DNA of 64,000 bases from Cyclospora cayetanensis (Eukaryota > Apicomplexa > Conoidasida > Eucoccidiorida > Eimeriidae), in assembly GCF_002999335.1 (NCBI RefSeq), contig NW_020312124.1, positions 1-64,000 on the forward strand, read 5' to 3'. Both the position numbers and the translations under genes were made by a program. The notes beneath the pieces are model-generated. The model ran no database searches, had not been told where the DNA came from, and saw nothing but the letters and a program-made list of their open reading frames with translations. Below are positions 1 to 11,823 of the stretch, in pieces; position 1 is the first letter of the stretch; the number at the start of each line of letters is the position of its first letter.

Positions 1-240
1 AGCAACACACACAACACAAAACCAAAACAACGAGCAACAACAAACAATAAAAACACAGACACAAACACACACACAAACAAACACAAACAAACAAAAAACA
101 AAACAAACAAACACAAACACATACACACACACAAACACACAAAACACAAAACACACACACACAAAACACACACACACACAAAACACAAACACACAAAACA
201 CAAACACACACACACAGCACCAAGAGAAGCAACACCCGAC
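1..240. repeat. A/C-rich low-complexity tract
   Basis: The left edge is almost pure A and C, made of irregular CA, ACAA and AAAC units with no unique sequence between them. It is not a canonical AAACCCT telomere array. No reading frame is supported here. Confidence 0.85.
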
Positions 241-545
241 CCCGGTGGCACCATCAACAGGCCTCGTGAAGTAAGCGTCTCACCTCCACAATCCAGATGG
301 AAGCATCGACGGCAACGATCTTTCCAGCAAGATGCTCAGGTTGCACGCGGCGTCCTGCAGGGGCCAGTAAGGCCCACAGTCCAGTTACACCCATGTGGGT
401 GTAATAGGGAAGTCGTCAAAAGTCTTGAGATCTTCCGGAGCTGCGTTTTTTGTACTACTGCTCCCCACCACCCCCCCTCCCCAGCCACTCCGTTGAAGGT
501 GTGCTCTCCCGCCTCGCTCCGCGTGAAGTGTCGCTTTCCCTGCAC

Positions 546-596
546 CTGCCTCCGTGCATGCGAAGGCTTCGGTTGCCTTCGCATGCACGGAGGCAG
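546..596. repeat. perfect 22-bp inverted repeat, 7-nt loop
   Basis: Bases 546-567 are the exact reverse complement of 575-596, separated by TTCGGTT. Each arm contains GCATGC, itself a palindrome and a motif known for ApiAP2-type regulators in apicomplexans. It could fold as a stable hairpin in RNA or a cruciform in DNA. It lies about 1.2 kb upstream of the RPC5 start. Confidence 0.9.
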
Positions 597-770
597 TCTG
601 TCGGCAGTCGCGGATGTCACAGCGCGTGTAAAACGGGAGCTCTCGGGACGCTCGCCTTAGAGACCGTTCGCCAGCAATGCGTGCACCTGCGCCTACAGGG
701 GGAAGGGTATGCTGTTAGAAGGTGCACTCCATGCCTCCGGATTTTGAAAGGCGGAAAAAATGCTGGTTTT

Positions 771-839
771 GTTGTCGCAGAGCTCCCTGTTGTTGTTGTC
801 GCGGAGCTCCCTGTTGTTGTTGTCGCGGAGCTCCCTGTT
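771..839. repeat. 24-base tandem repeat, about 3 copies
   Basis: The unit contains GAGCTCCCTG followed by GTT repeats and GTCGCG. Copies are almost identical, which indicates recent slippage. It lies in non-coding flank. Confidence 0.85.
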
Positions 840-1750
840 CCTCCTTCTCCTCCTCCATATGCCGCTCAAGGTGCCGCAATGACGTTTCTGCATGCCTTTT
901 TCTTACGCGAAGAATCGTGGCCTTATGGCACTCTGCTGAGGGAGCGTGCAGCACTAGCACCGTGAACTTCACATTCTGTCTATCGAAGGTGAGGCGTAAG
1001 AGGTCTTGTGTTGTGCCTCTGCTGGCCTTATAATGGCGCCTTCCTGCCCCCCTTCTGCTTCCCGCGAAAAAAACGCGTCAGTTGTCTCTCTTTCGGAAGT
1101 AGAAGGAGAGTCTTCCCTGTTTTGACTAGCGAGCGAGCTTGCGCGAGTCGAGCAGCGGACACTTCAGGCCGTGCCGTTGCAGCAGCACTACACAAAAGAC
1201 GCGCACTTGTGCCGGAAAAAAGGGTAACTGGCCTCTTTGTCGTTGGGTAATTGCTGAGAATTCGCTCTGCGGAAGCAGCGTGAGAAGGAGAGGGAGAGCC
1301 TTTGAGGCTTGTGCGCGAGCGAGGGGGTCGTCTGCCCGAGGGGCCCCCCTGTGCCTCCCTCCTGGGGAGAAAATCCCTCCTGGCTGCCTCTGCCTGAAGA
1401 GCAAGTGCAGCAGCGGGCGCTCGCTTGTGTGCAGCCTTCTTCTGCCGTCCTTCGCGCTCAAAAACGGGATTATTAGCCTTTTCGGTAGCCGTGCAGCCTC
1501 GAAAAGGCGGAAGCGACGGTCATGCACGGCGTGGCAGCCTGCGGCAGAGGGACCGCCGTCATCGGCGCTACTGTTGCGGCACTCCTTCAATAGCAGACTC
1601 CTCTTAGGAAGGAAAAAGACGTTTTTCACGGTCTGTCAAGACACTGCCAAGTGCGGGAAGTTGATGGTGCTCCTCTTAGATCCCGACAATCAGAGGCCTT
1701 TGCGTGAAGCCTTGAACGACAGCCCTAGGGGTAGCCATCGCTGCGTGGCA

Positions 1751-2579
1751 ATGGACGTCGAGGATGGCAACGCCGCAAGCAGCAACGCCGCAAGCAGCAA
1801 TACTGCATGCAGCAAGGCTGCATGCAGCAAGGCTGCAGCGGACGGCAGCCGCCCCCTCCCTCCCGATTCGAAGGTCGTAAATGCGGCTGTCGGGGAGAAG
1901 GCTGACGAGGAGGAGGATTACGAGGAGGAGAACGACGACGACGAAGAGGACCCCATTGTCGAGGTCCTAGATGTGTATCTACGCCGTTTCGACGATATTC
2001 TCGACGAAGGAGGCGCTCCCAGCGCGGCTGCTGTCGCGCCAGACGGCGCAGCAGGCGCTAAGAGCAAGGTGTTCGTCTTGCAGTTTCCCTTACGACCTCA
2101 AGGGCGGCCTTACGGCGATCACGGACGGCTCCAGCAAGTGGCGTATCGCCAGCAGCAGCAGCAGCTGCGCCTCAGCTACGCGTTGCATGCCGAGGGCCCC
2201 AACTTCGATCACAACCACCCCCTTGCAGCGGCTGGCTCAACGGGGGAGCAAGCTCGACACGCCAGTGGGGTAGTCGGGGGGGGCGGCACGACGCCGCATG
2301 TGCTCAAGAGCCAAGTCGCGAAAGGCAGCGAATGCAGCTACGCAGTGGGGGTGGTGCGCAACGGCATCCTGTACTTGACGCCGGCTCAAGGCGTTCTGCA
2401 ATTCAAACCAGACTTTGGAGCTTTCGAGGCTTTGCAACACCAGCAGCAAGTCAGCAGCAGTCGGAGGCTGCAGCAGCAAGGCTCGGGAGGCTGCGAAAGC
2501 TCCGCTTCGAGTGCCACAGCGCTCTCTGGCATTGCCGTTGCCGCGGCTGCCGCGACTTCCTCCTCTCCCCATGAGGCAG

Positions 2580-2631
<52 letters not shown>

Positions 2632-5600
2632 CCAGAAGGCCCTTCCAGGCGAGGGTGCTGCCGGAGCACTACCCCCGAAGCAACAGCAACAACAGCTGAT
2701 TCAACACATGGGGGAAATGCGGACTCGCATCTCCCATAGCAGGCAAAGAGATATCGAAGAAAGCGAGCCGTGGATACCTATCGAGGTAGGAACGCCCACC
2801 CCTCAACCTCACGCCTGCCAGCCTTTACCCCTAGTGGCATGAAGTGCAAATTCTGAAGGGCGAGAACGGCAACTAGCAGCAATAGCAATAGAACCAGCAG
2901 CAGCGACAGCAGTAGCAACACTAGAGCAGCAATAGCAATAGCAATAGAACCAGCAGCAGCGACAGCAGTAGCAACACTAGAGCAGCAATAGCAATAGCAA
3001 TAGAACCAGCAGCAGCGACAGCAGTAGCAACATTAGAGCAGCAATAGCAAAACAGCAATAGAACCAGCAGCAGCGACAGCAGTAGCAACACTAGAGCAGC
3101 AATAGCAAAACAGCAATAGTAGCAACATTAGAGCAGCAATAGCAGTAGCAATAGAACCAGCAGCAGCAATAGTAGCGACGCTAGAGCAGCAATAGTAAAA
3201 TAGCAATAGTAGCAACACTAGAGCAGCAATAGCAATAATAGCGACCGCAGGAAAAGGGCAAGGCGGCGGGTATTGTGGCTTTGCAGTCGTTGTTCACACA
3301 CTCTGCGTCATAGAAAAGCATATCTTCACTCATGATGATAGGACGCGCGGCTTGTGTGGGAGGCATATGTTTGTGTTATTCTTTCAGACGTTTTATGATG
3401 CGGATACTCCCGAGGCTTTCGACTTGCTTAGTGCTTTGTTCAATAAAGATCGAGGTGAAAGGATGCACCTGATGCTGCTCGCATTGCTGCAAGCGGGGCA
3501 GCCGTTGAGGCCTTTTGCGGCTCCTGCTGTTGCTGCTCTAGCTTCACACCGTAGATTTGTGCAGTGCTGCTGTTGCCGCTTGCTGCATTCTGCCTAGCCA
3601 GGGTGTGGGGGATGGCGGTGCATGCATGCATGCGGCGATGCTGGCGTTGTAGGGGCTTTCTCCCCCCAAGAGGATGCGGCGATCGGTAATTGTACCTTTT
3701 TCGACAGCACTACTGCGCAGAAGCAAGCGCAGCCGCAAGAGGCCGCGCAGCAGCGGCGTCAGCACTGTGACGACATCGTGTTTGCATCCGACATCGTGTC
3801 GTATCTTTCCTCGATATGCCGAAGTCAGCAGCAAAACGAGCAGTCAGCAGCGGCTGCTGCGGCTTCTGGACCTCTTAGCTATGCAGCGCTGCACCGACTG
3901 CCCCTCGATCAGCAGGTATGCGGGCAAAACGCTTTCCTGCACTACTGGAAAGGCTGCCTCTTGCAAAATCCTGCCCAGCTCTAGACACCCCGTGCTGGAC
4001 CAGCCTGCCTGAGCTTCACGCTGCCCTCTTGCTTCGAGCTGTGTGGTGTGCCGCCTCAGGTTTTTCGGATCATGAAACAGCTGCACTTGGCGTCTCACGC
4101 AACTGTGAAGCGCTTGCTGGCAATTCCCACGGAGGAGCAGCAGCTGCTGCAGCAACTGCTGCAGCAATGCTCCCAAGTGCAAGGCAACTGGTGTCTCAAG
4201 AGCTCCCTCGCGTGCTCGTCGACGTACGAAGCCACGTGCCGGGATCTGCTGCTCGCGCTGCTCATCCGAGACGCTCAGCAGCAACAAAATGGGACAGGCA
4301 TCGCCAAGGAAGCCTTCAGAGCTGCAACGCGCCTGCCACCAGAAACAACTGATGAACTGCTTACCCAAGTGCGCTTCCGAGGGCCCTTATCCGTTTGTAG
4401 ATAACAAGCGGAGCTGATGTGCTCGGTTCAAAAACACTACCAGAAGCGTCATCAGAATACATATATATGCATACATATACATACATTTATATACATATAT
4501 ATGTATATAATTACATATCTAAGAGTGCAAGTGTCTGCGCTTTGAAATGCCATCAACTTACTTGAGGAGGGGTTTGGATGCTGGGCAGTGTCTTCATGCT
4601 TCTCGAATGTGGGCATTTCCTTCTGCATGATGATTTGCCGTGGTATATTCTTTGCAGGTTGCGGTATGTGCGTCCTCCTCCTGGCGCTTGAAGCTTCCCC
4701 CCGATGAAGCCTTTCTTTCGGCTCACCCCAAGGTGGCAGCGCACTTTGCGGCCTTTTGGGAAAATCGTTTGAAAGAGGTCGTCAAGGAGGTTCACGCCAA
4801 AAGAGAGGCTGCGGAATCGCAAGGTAACGTGCGACTCATGGCGTGTCTTTGCTTGCTGTCTCTGCTGCGCATGCTGCGTGTTTGATCGCTGCCTCGTGTT
4901 TTGGCTAGAATACCCTGTATGCGATTGTAAGGTGCCATCTTCCACTGCGTTTCACGGTATCGATCCCAAGTGTGCGCTGCACATGGCGTATTCTTAAACA
5001 TAGGCCGTCTACGTGTGTGGTTCCGTCCACGATCTTTTATGTATGTGTTGCTGCACTCCTTCTTGAGGGGTTTTCTAGCCGCTCTGATCATGCATTCACC
5101 TTCTTGGCACGCATGTGCGTTCTGATTCCAGCGAACGGCCGCTCTACGGGGGCGACCACCCCAGCGCAGCTGCAGCTGGCGGCTCGGGGAGTAAAGGCCA
5201 TTCTCTGCGAGTTTGGGGGCCTCTCCCTAACGGAAATACGAGACAAACTGGTCGAAACAAGCGACGAACTCAAGACACTTACCGATGACGAGCTCAAGCA
5301 CGTGCTCCGGGGCATAGCCCTACATGTACAGTACGTCGTCCTCTTACACCCTAGAAGCCTGCTCTGAGTTTGGTGGTGCTGAGGAGCAGAGAACGTGACA
5401 GTGAGACAGATGTGGTGTCAATTGTGCTTGACTTGGCTTTGCAACTTCCAGCCAAGGGGGTTGGGGCCCTCGAGGGGAGTTGAGAGTTCTTGTACGCGCA
5501 TGCCTGTCTCACTGGAGGAAAACGTGAAGGGGTTCGCGGCAACCGCATGCATCCCCTCTGCGTGTGTCTTCCGCATTTCTCATGCTCCGCGTGTCCTTCA

Positions 5601-6235
5601 TGGTCGTGTTGTACTCAAAAGGTTGTTATCTAAGACTCTGCGTCTCTGTGGCGTAGGGGCATATGGGTGCTGAACTCTTTGGGAAACCCCCAAATCGATG
5701 AATTTAGAAGTGCCCTTATCAGAGTTTTCAGTTCCAGCAGCCCCCCAAAGACGAAATCGCAAATTATTCAAGTACGACTGCGTTCTTCCTTTTGAGACTC
5801 GCCACGTTTACTCAGAAAGCAACTCTTTCGTGGCCGTCCGCTGCTACTGAGAGCGCGAGCAAAGCCGCCAAGGTTTGGGGCGGGTGCTCGCACCTTTTGA
5901 AGTGATGTGGTGGCATGGAAGCTTCGCGTGTATGTGCAGGCCATAGAAGCAGATCTTCAACGCCGCGTATCGCTGCCGGACTTTGCGCTTCGGAAACTCT
6001 TACGGTAATGAGTGCCAAAACAGTCACTGTCTCCATGCCTCCTGAACCCCATTCAAGTGTGGACTTAGCTGCAGCTGTCTGCGCTCATGAGCGCCTGCTC
6101 TGCACATTTTGTCGCGCAGCGGTGTATTCTATGACTTACTGCAGGGAGTTCGCCAAAAACGAAAACGGGATGTGGATCTTCAAAGGCAATAATTCGCAAG
6201 ATGCAGTGACAGGCGTCTTGGCGCTGACTGCCTGA
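1751..6235 (+). CDS. RPC5: RNA polymerase III subunit RPC5 (POLR3E/RPC37 family), 10 exons
   Basis: Predicted subunit of the RPC4-RPC5 (RPC37/RPC53) module of nuclear RNA polymerase III. Exons read: 1751-2785, 3388-3454, 3671-3915, 4060-4368, 4658-4823, 5132-5330, 5732-5771, 5816-5872 (weak), 5940-6004, 6145-6235. All junctions are GT-AG and phase-consistent, giving about 757 residues. Family marks appear in order. An acidic N-terminus leads into DDEEDPIVEVLDVYL. VFVLQFPLRP and NGILYLTPAQGVLQFKP follow. LSYAALHRLPLDQQ and VQGNWCLKSS are next, then the block with SAHPKVAAHFAAFW, and the C-terminal NGMWIFKG. These match human POLR3E along its length. Insertions of Gln, Ala and Ser runs explain the extra size. 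The start at 1751 (MDVEDGN) is chosen because homology begins just after it. Exons 7 and 8 are the least certain. Confidence 0.85.
2868..3235 (+). repeat. intronic minisatellite in RPC5 intron 1
   Basis: A unit of roughly 60 bases (AGCAATAGAACCAGCAGC, then GACAGCAGTAGCAACACTAG) is repeated four to six times with internal deletions. It fills most of intron 1. Reading frames through it on the minus strand are pure Leu/Cys and are not genes. Confidence 0.85.
4458..4516. repeat. TA/CATA microsatellite in RPC5 intron 4
   Basis: Alternating ATATAC/ATACATA units between RPC5 exons 4 and 5. Confidence 0.85.
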
Positions 6236-7601
6236 GCAGTCAAAAGTCATCATATAAAACCTTGGGAACTCTGCCGCGCGTCTTGGGGCTTGATGTCTGA
6301 AAGCCTCTTCTATTCTTTTCCTACCCTCTGGTGCCCCTTCCGTCCAGCTACTGCTGTTGCAATGGAACTGCATCGAGATGCCGCAGGCTGAACAGCAGCT
6401 CCTCTGGCACAGACAGCTTCCCTCCTGTCCGCATTTGCTTCGATACCTTCGATGCAAGCGACCAGCTCATGCTTCTTTCTTGGCATCCCTAGGAATAGTT
6501 GGCAATTCGATTTAGGTCCCTTTGAAACGTGAGCGGCACGAATCTTTCTCTAGTGAACACTGCCCCTTTGGTGGTCCTTTGTTTATGAAATATTGTTTCA
6601 AAGAGACGTGCGGGATCTGATAGATGTAGCATAATTCTTCAAAGTGCGAAGTGTCGTTCTACAGAACTTGTGCTTGCCTATTGGCTCCGCTGGAGTGGGC
6701 TGAAAGAGAAGGCGTCTAGCCGCCGTGCAATACTGATTCTTCGGTGCCCTCGTTGAAAAAGGCTTCGTGCTTTTTTATGCGGGTTGTTCAAAGAGACAGC
6801 GATTGGCGCTGGATAAAGTGTTATTTCTAGGAGTTGAGGTACCCGTATCACATCGTGTGTATGTGTGTGTATTCCTCGGGAGAACGACTTCAAAGATAAA
6901 GTCTTCAAAATACACGTGCTACTTCTGCCTGCCTGCTTTATCCTAAGCAGTGCTGGTGGCGCGAGGAAATCACTTTGCATGTACATTCATACAACCGCGA
7001 CGCATGCCTGCGCTCATAGCTTAGTGGTAGGTATCTTGGTCAGAGTCCACAAGCCTTGGTGTTACTGCAGCTTTCCTAAAGGCATAAAAACACTAGACGC
7101 TCATGAAGGCTGAATCCCAAGCACCTATAAGGGATGGATAGACTAGCCACTGGAAAACCAACCTTAGTAAGCTCCCCGCGCACCTGTGCTACATGGGTGC
7201 GTGTTATGTAGCTAATAAACTATGAACCCTTTTGCTCGATACATATTAGGTTGTCGTGGCTAGGGTGTGCTGGACTGGAGAGTCGTGTGGGTCGTTTAGC
7301 CTCCATGATACTCCCAGCAGTGCTCTTCGGAATGCCGCAGCACCGTGCCTCATACAAACAAGCAGCCAGTTGGAAGAAGTTTGCTGTTTCTGTCAACAAA
7401 TTTAAGCGGAATTCCAACAAAGTCGATTAATGTGATGAGCGATATGGAGGAAAGCATTTTAGGGCCCCCCTTCAAAGTTACTTATCAAGGCATTTCCCCC
7501 CTTTGCCCAACCTCGCTGCCGCAAAGCAAAGGCTGCGCCTACAGGAAAGCGGTCCTTATAGGCCTTCTACTATGGGAAGTCTTGCCGGTTCTTGAGACTC
7601 C
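6236..7601. other. convergent intergenic region
   Basis: Lies between the 3' ends of RPC5 (+) and the NAA60-like gene (-). No homology, repeat array or convincing reading frame was seen. It should hold both 3' UTRs. Confidence 0.5.
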
Positions 7602-9755
7602 CTAGCCCGTGTCTGTGTGAGAAGACTGAAGGCTGGCATTCGCGTCTTGCGCGTCATTTACCTCCTGGTTCTGGAGGAAGGCAGTGACAGACCTGCCTAC
7701 CGCTCTGAAGGCATTCCCAATGCCTTCAAGGCCCTTCACGATGCCCTCCGTCTGCCTGTTGATGAATGATTGCGTTTGATACTGCCTTACAGCCCGCAGC
7801 AGTCGGCTCTGGCTGCAGGCGCTGCAGTGTTCATGCAGGTGCATGCAGCACAGATACGATCCGTAGGACTTTCCGTTGATCGCATAGTATCCGGGGATGT
7901 AGGTAATGTTTGAGAAGGCATTTTTCATATAAAAGGATAAAGCAGCGGTATTGTAGTCTACCACATGCAGATACAGTGCAGCAGTGGCCACAGGATTATA
8001 GGCAGATCGAAAAAATGCCACCGCAAGATGCAGCAGGGCAGCTGCAACACCCAAGCGGCGGAACGGTGCAGCAACTGCCAGCGTCAATACGTAAGCCAAA
8101 TCGCTGCACTCCTCATCAGGAGCTAGCGCCGAAGGCAACAGCTGAGAAACATCTGGAACGCAAGCTCCCGCACTTGTACTGAGCAAAGGCGAATCTAAAC
8201 CACCGGAGCGCACAGCAGCCGAAGCTGCAATGCCTGCCTGCTCGGACGGCCAAACTGAATTACCCGCATACACACCACCGTCTTCTCGAAGCCCTCCACG
8301 CTGCTCCGCCATCACTGTAGCGCCACTGTTGACATCCGGAGAAAAAACCGAGAAAAATGTAGGAAGGGTGAGAAGCTGCTGCGGCTGCCTCGCTGCCAGT
8401 TGCATGCGACAACACGGCTGCCCCACCCCCCCCCCCGTTGCGACAACAGAGGAGGAGGCTCCCGGATGCGCTGACGCCTCCCTCGATGGATCGCTATTCG
8501 CCGACGAAAGATCTGATGCCTCAGCAGCAGCAACTGCCGCTGCGGCTGTGGCTTCCTCTGCCAATTCTGTTTCTCTCTGATCCATCCACTGCCGGACAGC
8601 CTCTGCGTCTTCAGGTCGGATATACGCAAGGCTCTGAGACACCGTAATCACGCCAACGAGCAGCTCCTCGTCCTGCTGTTGCTGTTCAGGAGAGCAAGAG
8701 AAAGTCAAAGGCGGAGACGATTCGTTTACGCACTCAGGAGCCGCTGTCGGGGGCACCTCAGCAGCAGCCGTCGCGACGGAGTCATTGCCCATACCACCAC
8801 GACTGACACACACGGGGTGGTAGGCGAACTCTGCCCGCTCCTCCTCCTGCGGCTGCTGTTGTTGCTGCTGTTGCGGTTGCTGTTGTTGCTGCAGTTGCTG
8901 CCGAAGCCTCCGAATGTCTTGCCGCCTCACAAGAGCGACGAGGGCGAACCCCTTCCCCGAGCAGATGTGGGAGTAGAAGGCTTCATCGTACTCGAAGGGG
9001 AACGCCTCAACGTGCAGCTGCTGGAGCTGCTGCCAGTCCGCCGCAGTGGCGAGCCGGAAAGACACCAGAGGCTTCAGCATAGAGGGAGGCATCCCTGCAA
9101 CCTCTTTGTGAATAGGCAGCTGCATTACGGGAGGGGGACGACTGTCATCTATAGGAATCGCTGACGAAACAGCATACTGCGCCTGAGGCTCCTCGTGTAA
9201 TAGCACTTCCCGTTCGGCCTGCAAGAAACTCTCGCACTGTAAGAGCTCCGAAGAATCCAGCTCGTCGTTGCCTTCCCCGAGAAGCGCCTTTGCCAGCTTG
9301 GGTTCCCCCGTATAGATCATTTCCGAGGCGAATCGACACCACTGCGAAAAGGCACCTTTGTCCTCAGCCTCCTCCATAGGAGGCGCAAATGCAGAATCCA
9401 AAGTTGACAGTCGATCGCGAGGAGGAACGTCGACCTCTCCGGGGGTGGTTCTGCGGAGACCAGGGGCCCTATAAGTGTTCAAGAGATTCTCGAAGCGGTC
9501 GCAAGCTCGAGGGCACAGAGCAGCAGCGGGTGAAAGAGGAAGATCAGTCTGTGTCAAAGCTGCAGCGTGAGCTCTTTGCGCGTTCACTGGCGCTGCGTGT
9601 GTTGGCGGTGGAGGTTCCCCATGCAAAGGGGACGTTACCCTTGTTGTTTCAGGGGCCTCTTGTGCTGCTGCAGATGGCTCTTCTTCTGCTGATCCTCGAA
9701 AAGGCTTCAAGGCTCTCTGAAAGCCGACGGGAGAGGAGCTGCAGGACCCCTCCAT
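7602..9755 (-). CDS. NAA60: NAA60-type N-terminal acetyltransferase, single exon
   Basis: A 717-residue uninterrupted frame carrying a split GNAT domain. The first half begins near residue 230 (FRLATAADWQQLQ, then AFPFEYDEAFY, matching the 'WFPIEYPDSWY' type of NAA60). The second half runs from about 550 to 630. It contains the acetyl-CoA loop RRLGVA, then LYLHVVDYNTAALSFY and GYYAINGKSYGSY, characteristic of NAA60/HAT4 rather than NAA50. Between the halves lies an insert of about 270 residues with poly-Gln, Ala and Ser. Known NAA60 acetylates N-termini of membrane proteins on the cytosolic Golgi face and anchors by C-terminal amphipathic helices. Here a helical tail (IVKGLEGIGNAFRAVGRSV) could do the same, which is inference. 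Start 9755 is the first Met; the N-terminal 220 residues are low-complexity. Confidence 0.8.
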   Translation of the reverse strand: MEGSCSSSPVGFQRALKPFRGSAEEEPSAAAQEAPETTRVTSPLHGEPPPPTHAAPVNAQRAHAAALTQTDLPLSPAAALCPRACDRFENLLNTYRAPGLRRTTPGEVDVPPRDRLSTLDSAFAPPMEEAEDKGAFSQWCRFASEMIYTGEPKLAKALLGEGNDELDSSELLQCESFLQAEREVLLHEEPQAQYAVSSAIPIDDSRPPPVMQLPIHKEVAGMPPSMLKPLVSFRLATAADWQQLQQLHVEAFPFEYDEAFYSHICSGKGFALVALVRRQDIRRLRQQLQQQQQPQQQQQQQPQEEERAEFAYHPVCVSRGGMGNDSVATAAAEVPPTAAPECVNESSPPLTFSCSPEQQQQDEELLVGVITVSQSLAYIRPEDAEAVRQWMDQRETELAEEATAAAAVAAAEASDLSSANSDPSREASAHPGASSSVVATGGGVGQPCCRMQLAARQPQQLLTLPTFFSVFSPDVNSGATVMAEQRGGLREDGGVYAGNSVWPSEQAGIAASAAVRSGGLDSPLLSTSAGACVPDVSQLLPSALAPDEECSDLAYVLTLAVAAPFRRLGVAAALLHLAVAFFRSAYNPVATAALYLHVVDYNTAALSFYMKNAFSNITYIPGYYAINGKSYGSYLCCMHLHEHCSACSQSRLLRAVRQYQTQSFINRQTEGIVKGLEGIGNAFRAVGRSVTAFLQNQEVNDAQDANASLQSSHTDTG

Positions 9756-11823
9756 TTCAAAAGCTGTGGCTTCCTGCTCTGCTCGCTGCTGAGTGGCAGC
9801 TACGGCCGGTGACGCCTGTGGCCTGTGCTGCCGTCGTTCTCGCAGCCTCGTATGAGGGAAGTCACCTCGAAAAATGTCGCAGACACACTGGAGAGCAGCC
9901 CAGCCGCTCCTCGAAGTAGCGTGTACTCAAGAGGCATGCGCCAGGCAACACCACGCCTAAAAATGCTGGGGGGAGAAGGGAGTTACTGCAGCGACTACTG
10001 GTTTGATAATTGCCGCTGCTGGCATTCCGCGAGTGAAATATCATGTGAACATGTTAACGCAAAGAGCGCAGGGTGCAGCTCTTCATGGCCGTTGGGTGCT
10101 GGAGGGGGGGAGTCGGCAGGAGAGCCAAAGGAAGAGGGCGCTTGAAAGGGCAAACGCGTGGCAAGCGCAACTCATCGGCAAAAGCCGAATGAAGTACAGT
10201 ATAGCTGCAAAAGGCAATGGCCGCCCATGCGGCTACTGCTGGCCCTGCAGTGGGTGTAGTTGCATGCCTCGGCGTGAGCCCGTGCTGGGAAACCCAGTAG
10301 TGCCACAAGGAAAAAATTATTGTATTACCTCTTAAGGATCCTTTTCTATTTATACTATGGAGAAAACGGCTCATATATTCATGTTGGCCGCCCCCATTAA
10401 CGGCGCCGTCCGGATTGGAACCAAGCAGTGCATTGCAACAAGTGGTCTGTTTCAGGAACTCTCTGCATTTTCTGCATTAACTTGATCCTATTAGAATGAT
10501 TTCACATAAAAATGGTCTCATTATACGCGTGCAAGGCCCGTCGCTTGTTCTGTGGGCGCAGACAAGGAAAAAGGGAGCGGAAACGCAGACACGGGGTTGA
10601 CCATCGGCAAACTCCCTACTCACGAGTTCTCTCGTACTTCAGTTTATGACATAACTAGGTAAATAGGCAGTGCAAGAGAGATGGTGGAGGAAAAAGAGAG
10701 GGAAAGCGTGCGAAAAACATCATGCGCAGTGGGCAAAAAGCAAGTGTAAGGAAAAAAGTGCTCTGTGAACTTGAACCACGTATGCACAGAAAAACGTTGG
10801 GCGCACTTGGCTAAAGCAGCATTGGCTGGATCTGCACAATGCACCCGATGTGCTAAATAGAAGCTCTGAGCCATAACCGCGTGGGAAAAACCTCGGGATG
10901 GGGGCTAGCAGGAGAAAGTGGATAAACTGGGCTAAAACGCCCGCTATGAGCATCCTTACGACGCTGTCCAGTAGTTATTCTGCCCTACTGTTTGCAGTAA
11001 ACATAGAAATTGCCACTGCTAGCAGTAACGATTAGCTCGCTATGCAGACAGTGTTCCCCATATAAAACTAGTGTGGCGTACGGGGACTTCAAAGTAGGAG
11101 GATAATTCCTTATAGGATGTACCTACGGATGCCATTGTGCTACTCAATCCTAGATATTGGTGTGCGGCGTAAGCATTTGATACGTGGGCTTACTCCACCA
11201 GTAATGCTGACATCCACCCGGCGCCCCATGTTGCATCGAGCTACGCCAAAGTCACTTTATCGCTTTTGATGGTAGACAACATGTTGCTTGTTATATAGAG
11301 GGGCTCTGAGCACTACAAAACATACAATTTGCGAAGGTCAGAATTCTGTAGGCCGGCCCTAGCCTGCAGTCGAATGTGGATGAGAGAAGAAAGTGATAGG
11401 GAGCCCTCTCTCTCAAGCAGCCAGAGATTGCGCCCAGCATCGATACATTTTGTGGAAAATTAAGTCATAAAGTGCGAAACTTTAAGCACATGCAAAGGGT
11501 CAAAGAACTTGAGCGACGACAGTTGGCCAAGCCGAAGCCCGCTGCTTGGAAAACAGATAAGGCGCATCACGTAAAGGGAAGAGCAGGCTATATCAAAGAG
11601 AAGGGGACTCAGAGCACAGAGCCGCAGTTGATAACCCAACACGTGTCAACTATACTCTGGTTCAATGCCACAATAATGGTCAAGAATTGTTGGCGCACAG
11701 GGCAAAGACTTTGTTTGCTTACATGCAGACGGAAGGATGGGCAAGGCCAGGGCAGTTTACTGCCACTTGAAATTAGAGTTGGATCCTACTAGCATGGTCT
11801 GCGACTTCTGTGCTGGAATCGTG
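9756..11823. other. gene-poor region upstream of the NAA60-like gene and the retroelement
   Basis: No supported gene. From about 10.3 kb the sequence loses CAG runs and becomes A/T-richer. Part of it may be the decayed gag and 5' end of the Ty3-like element that becomes recognisable at 11824, but I could not recognise gag motifs, a primer-binding site or a 5' LTR. Confidence 0.4.

Larger units (their letters stand above)
241..1750. other. 5' flank of the RPC5 gene
   Basis: No gene is supported. The frame of RPC5 stays open upstream to about 1139, but the extra residues are low-complexity Arg/Cys/Ser-rich sequence without homology that I recognise, so I treat this stretch as promoter and 5' leader. 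It holds a perfect inverted repeat (546-596) and a 24-base tandem repeat (771-839). Confidence 0.5.

Noticed and set aside
1..240. Telomere
   Set aside because: A/C-rich, but lacks regular AAACCCT units.
8230..9164. Plus-strand frames of 116-161 codons
   Set aside because: Antisense shadows of the NAA60-like gene, consisting of Leu, Cys and Pro from CTG repeats.
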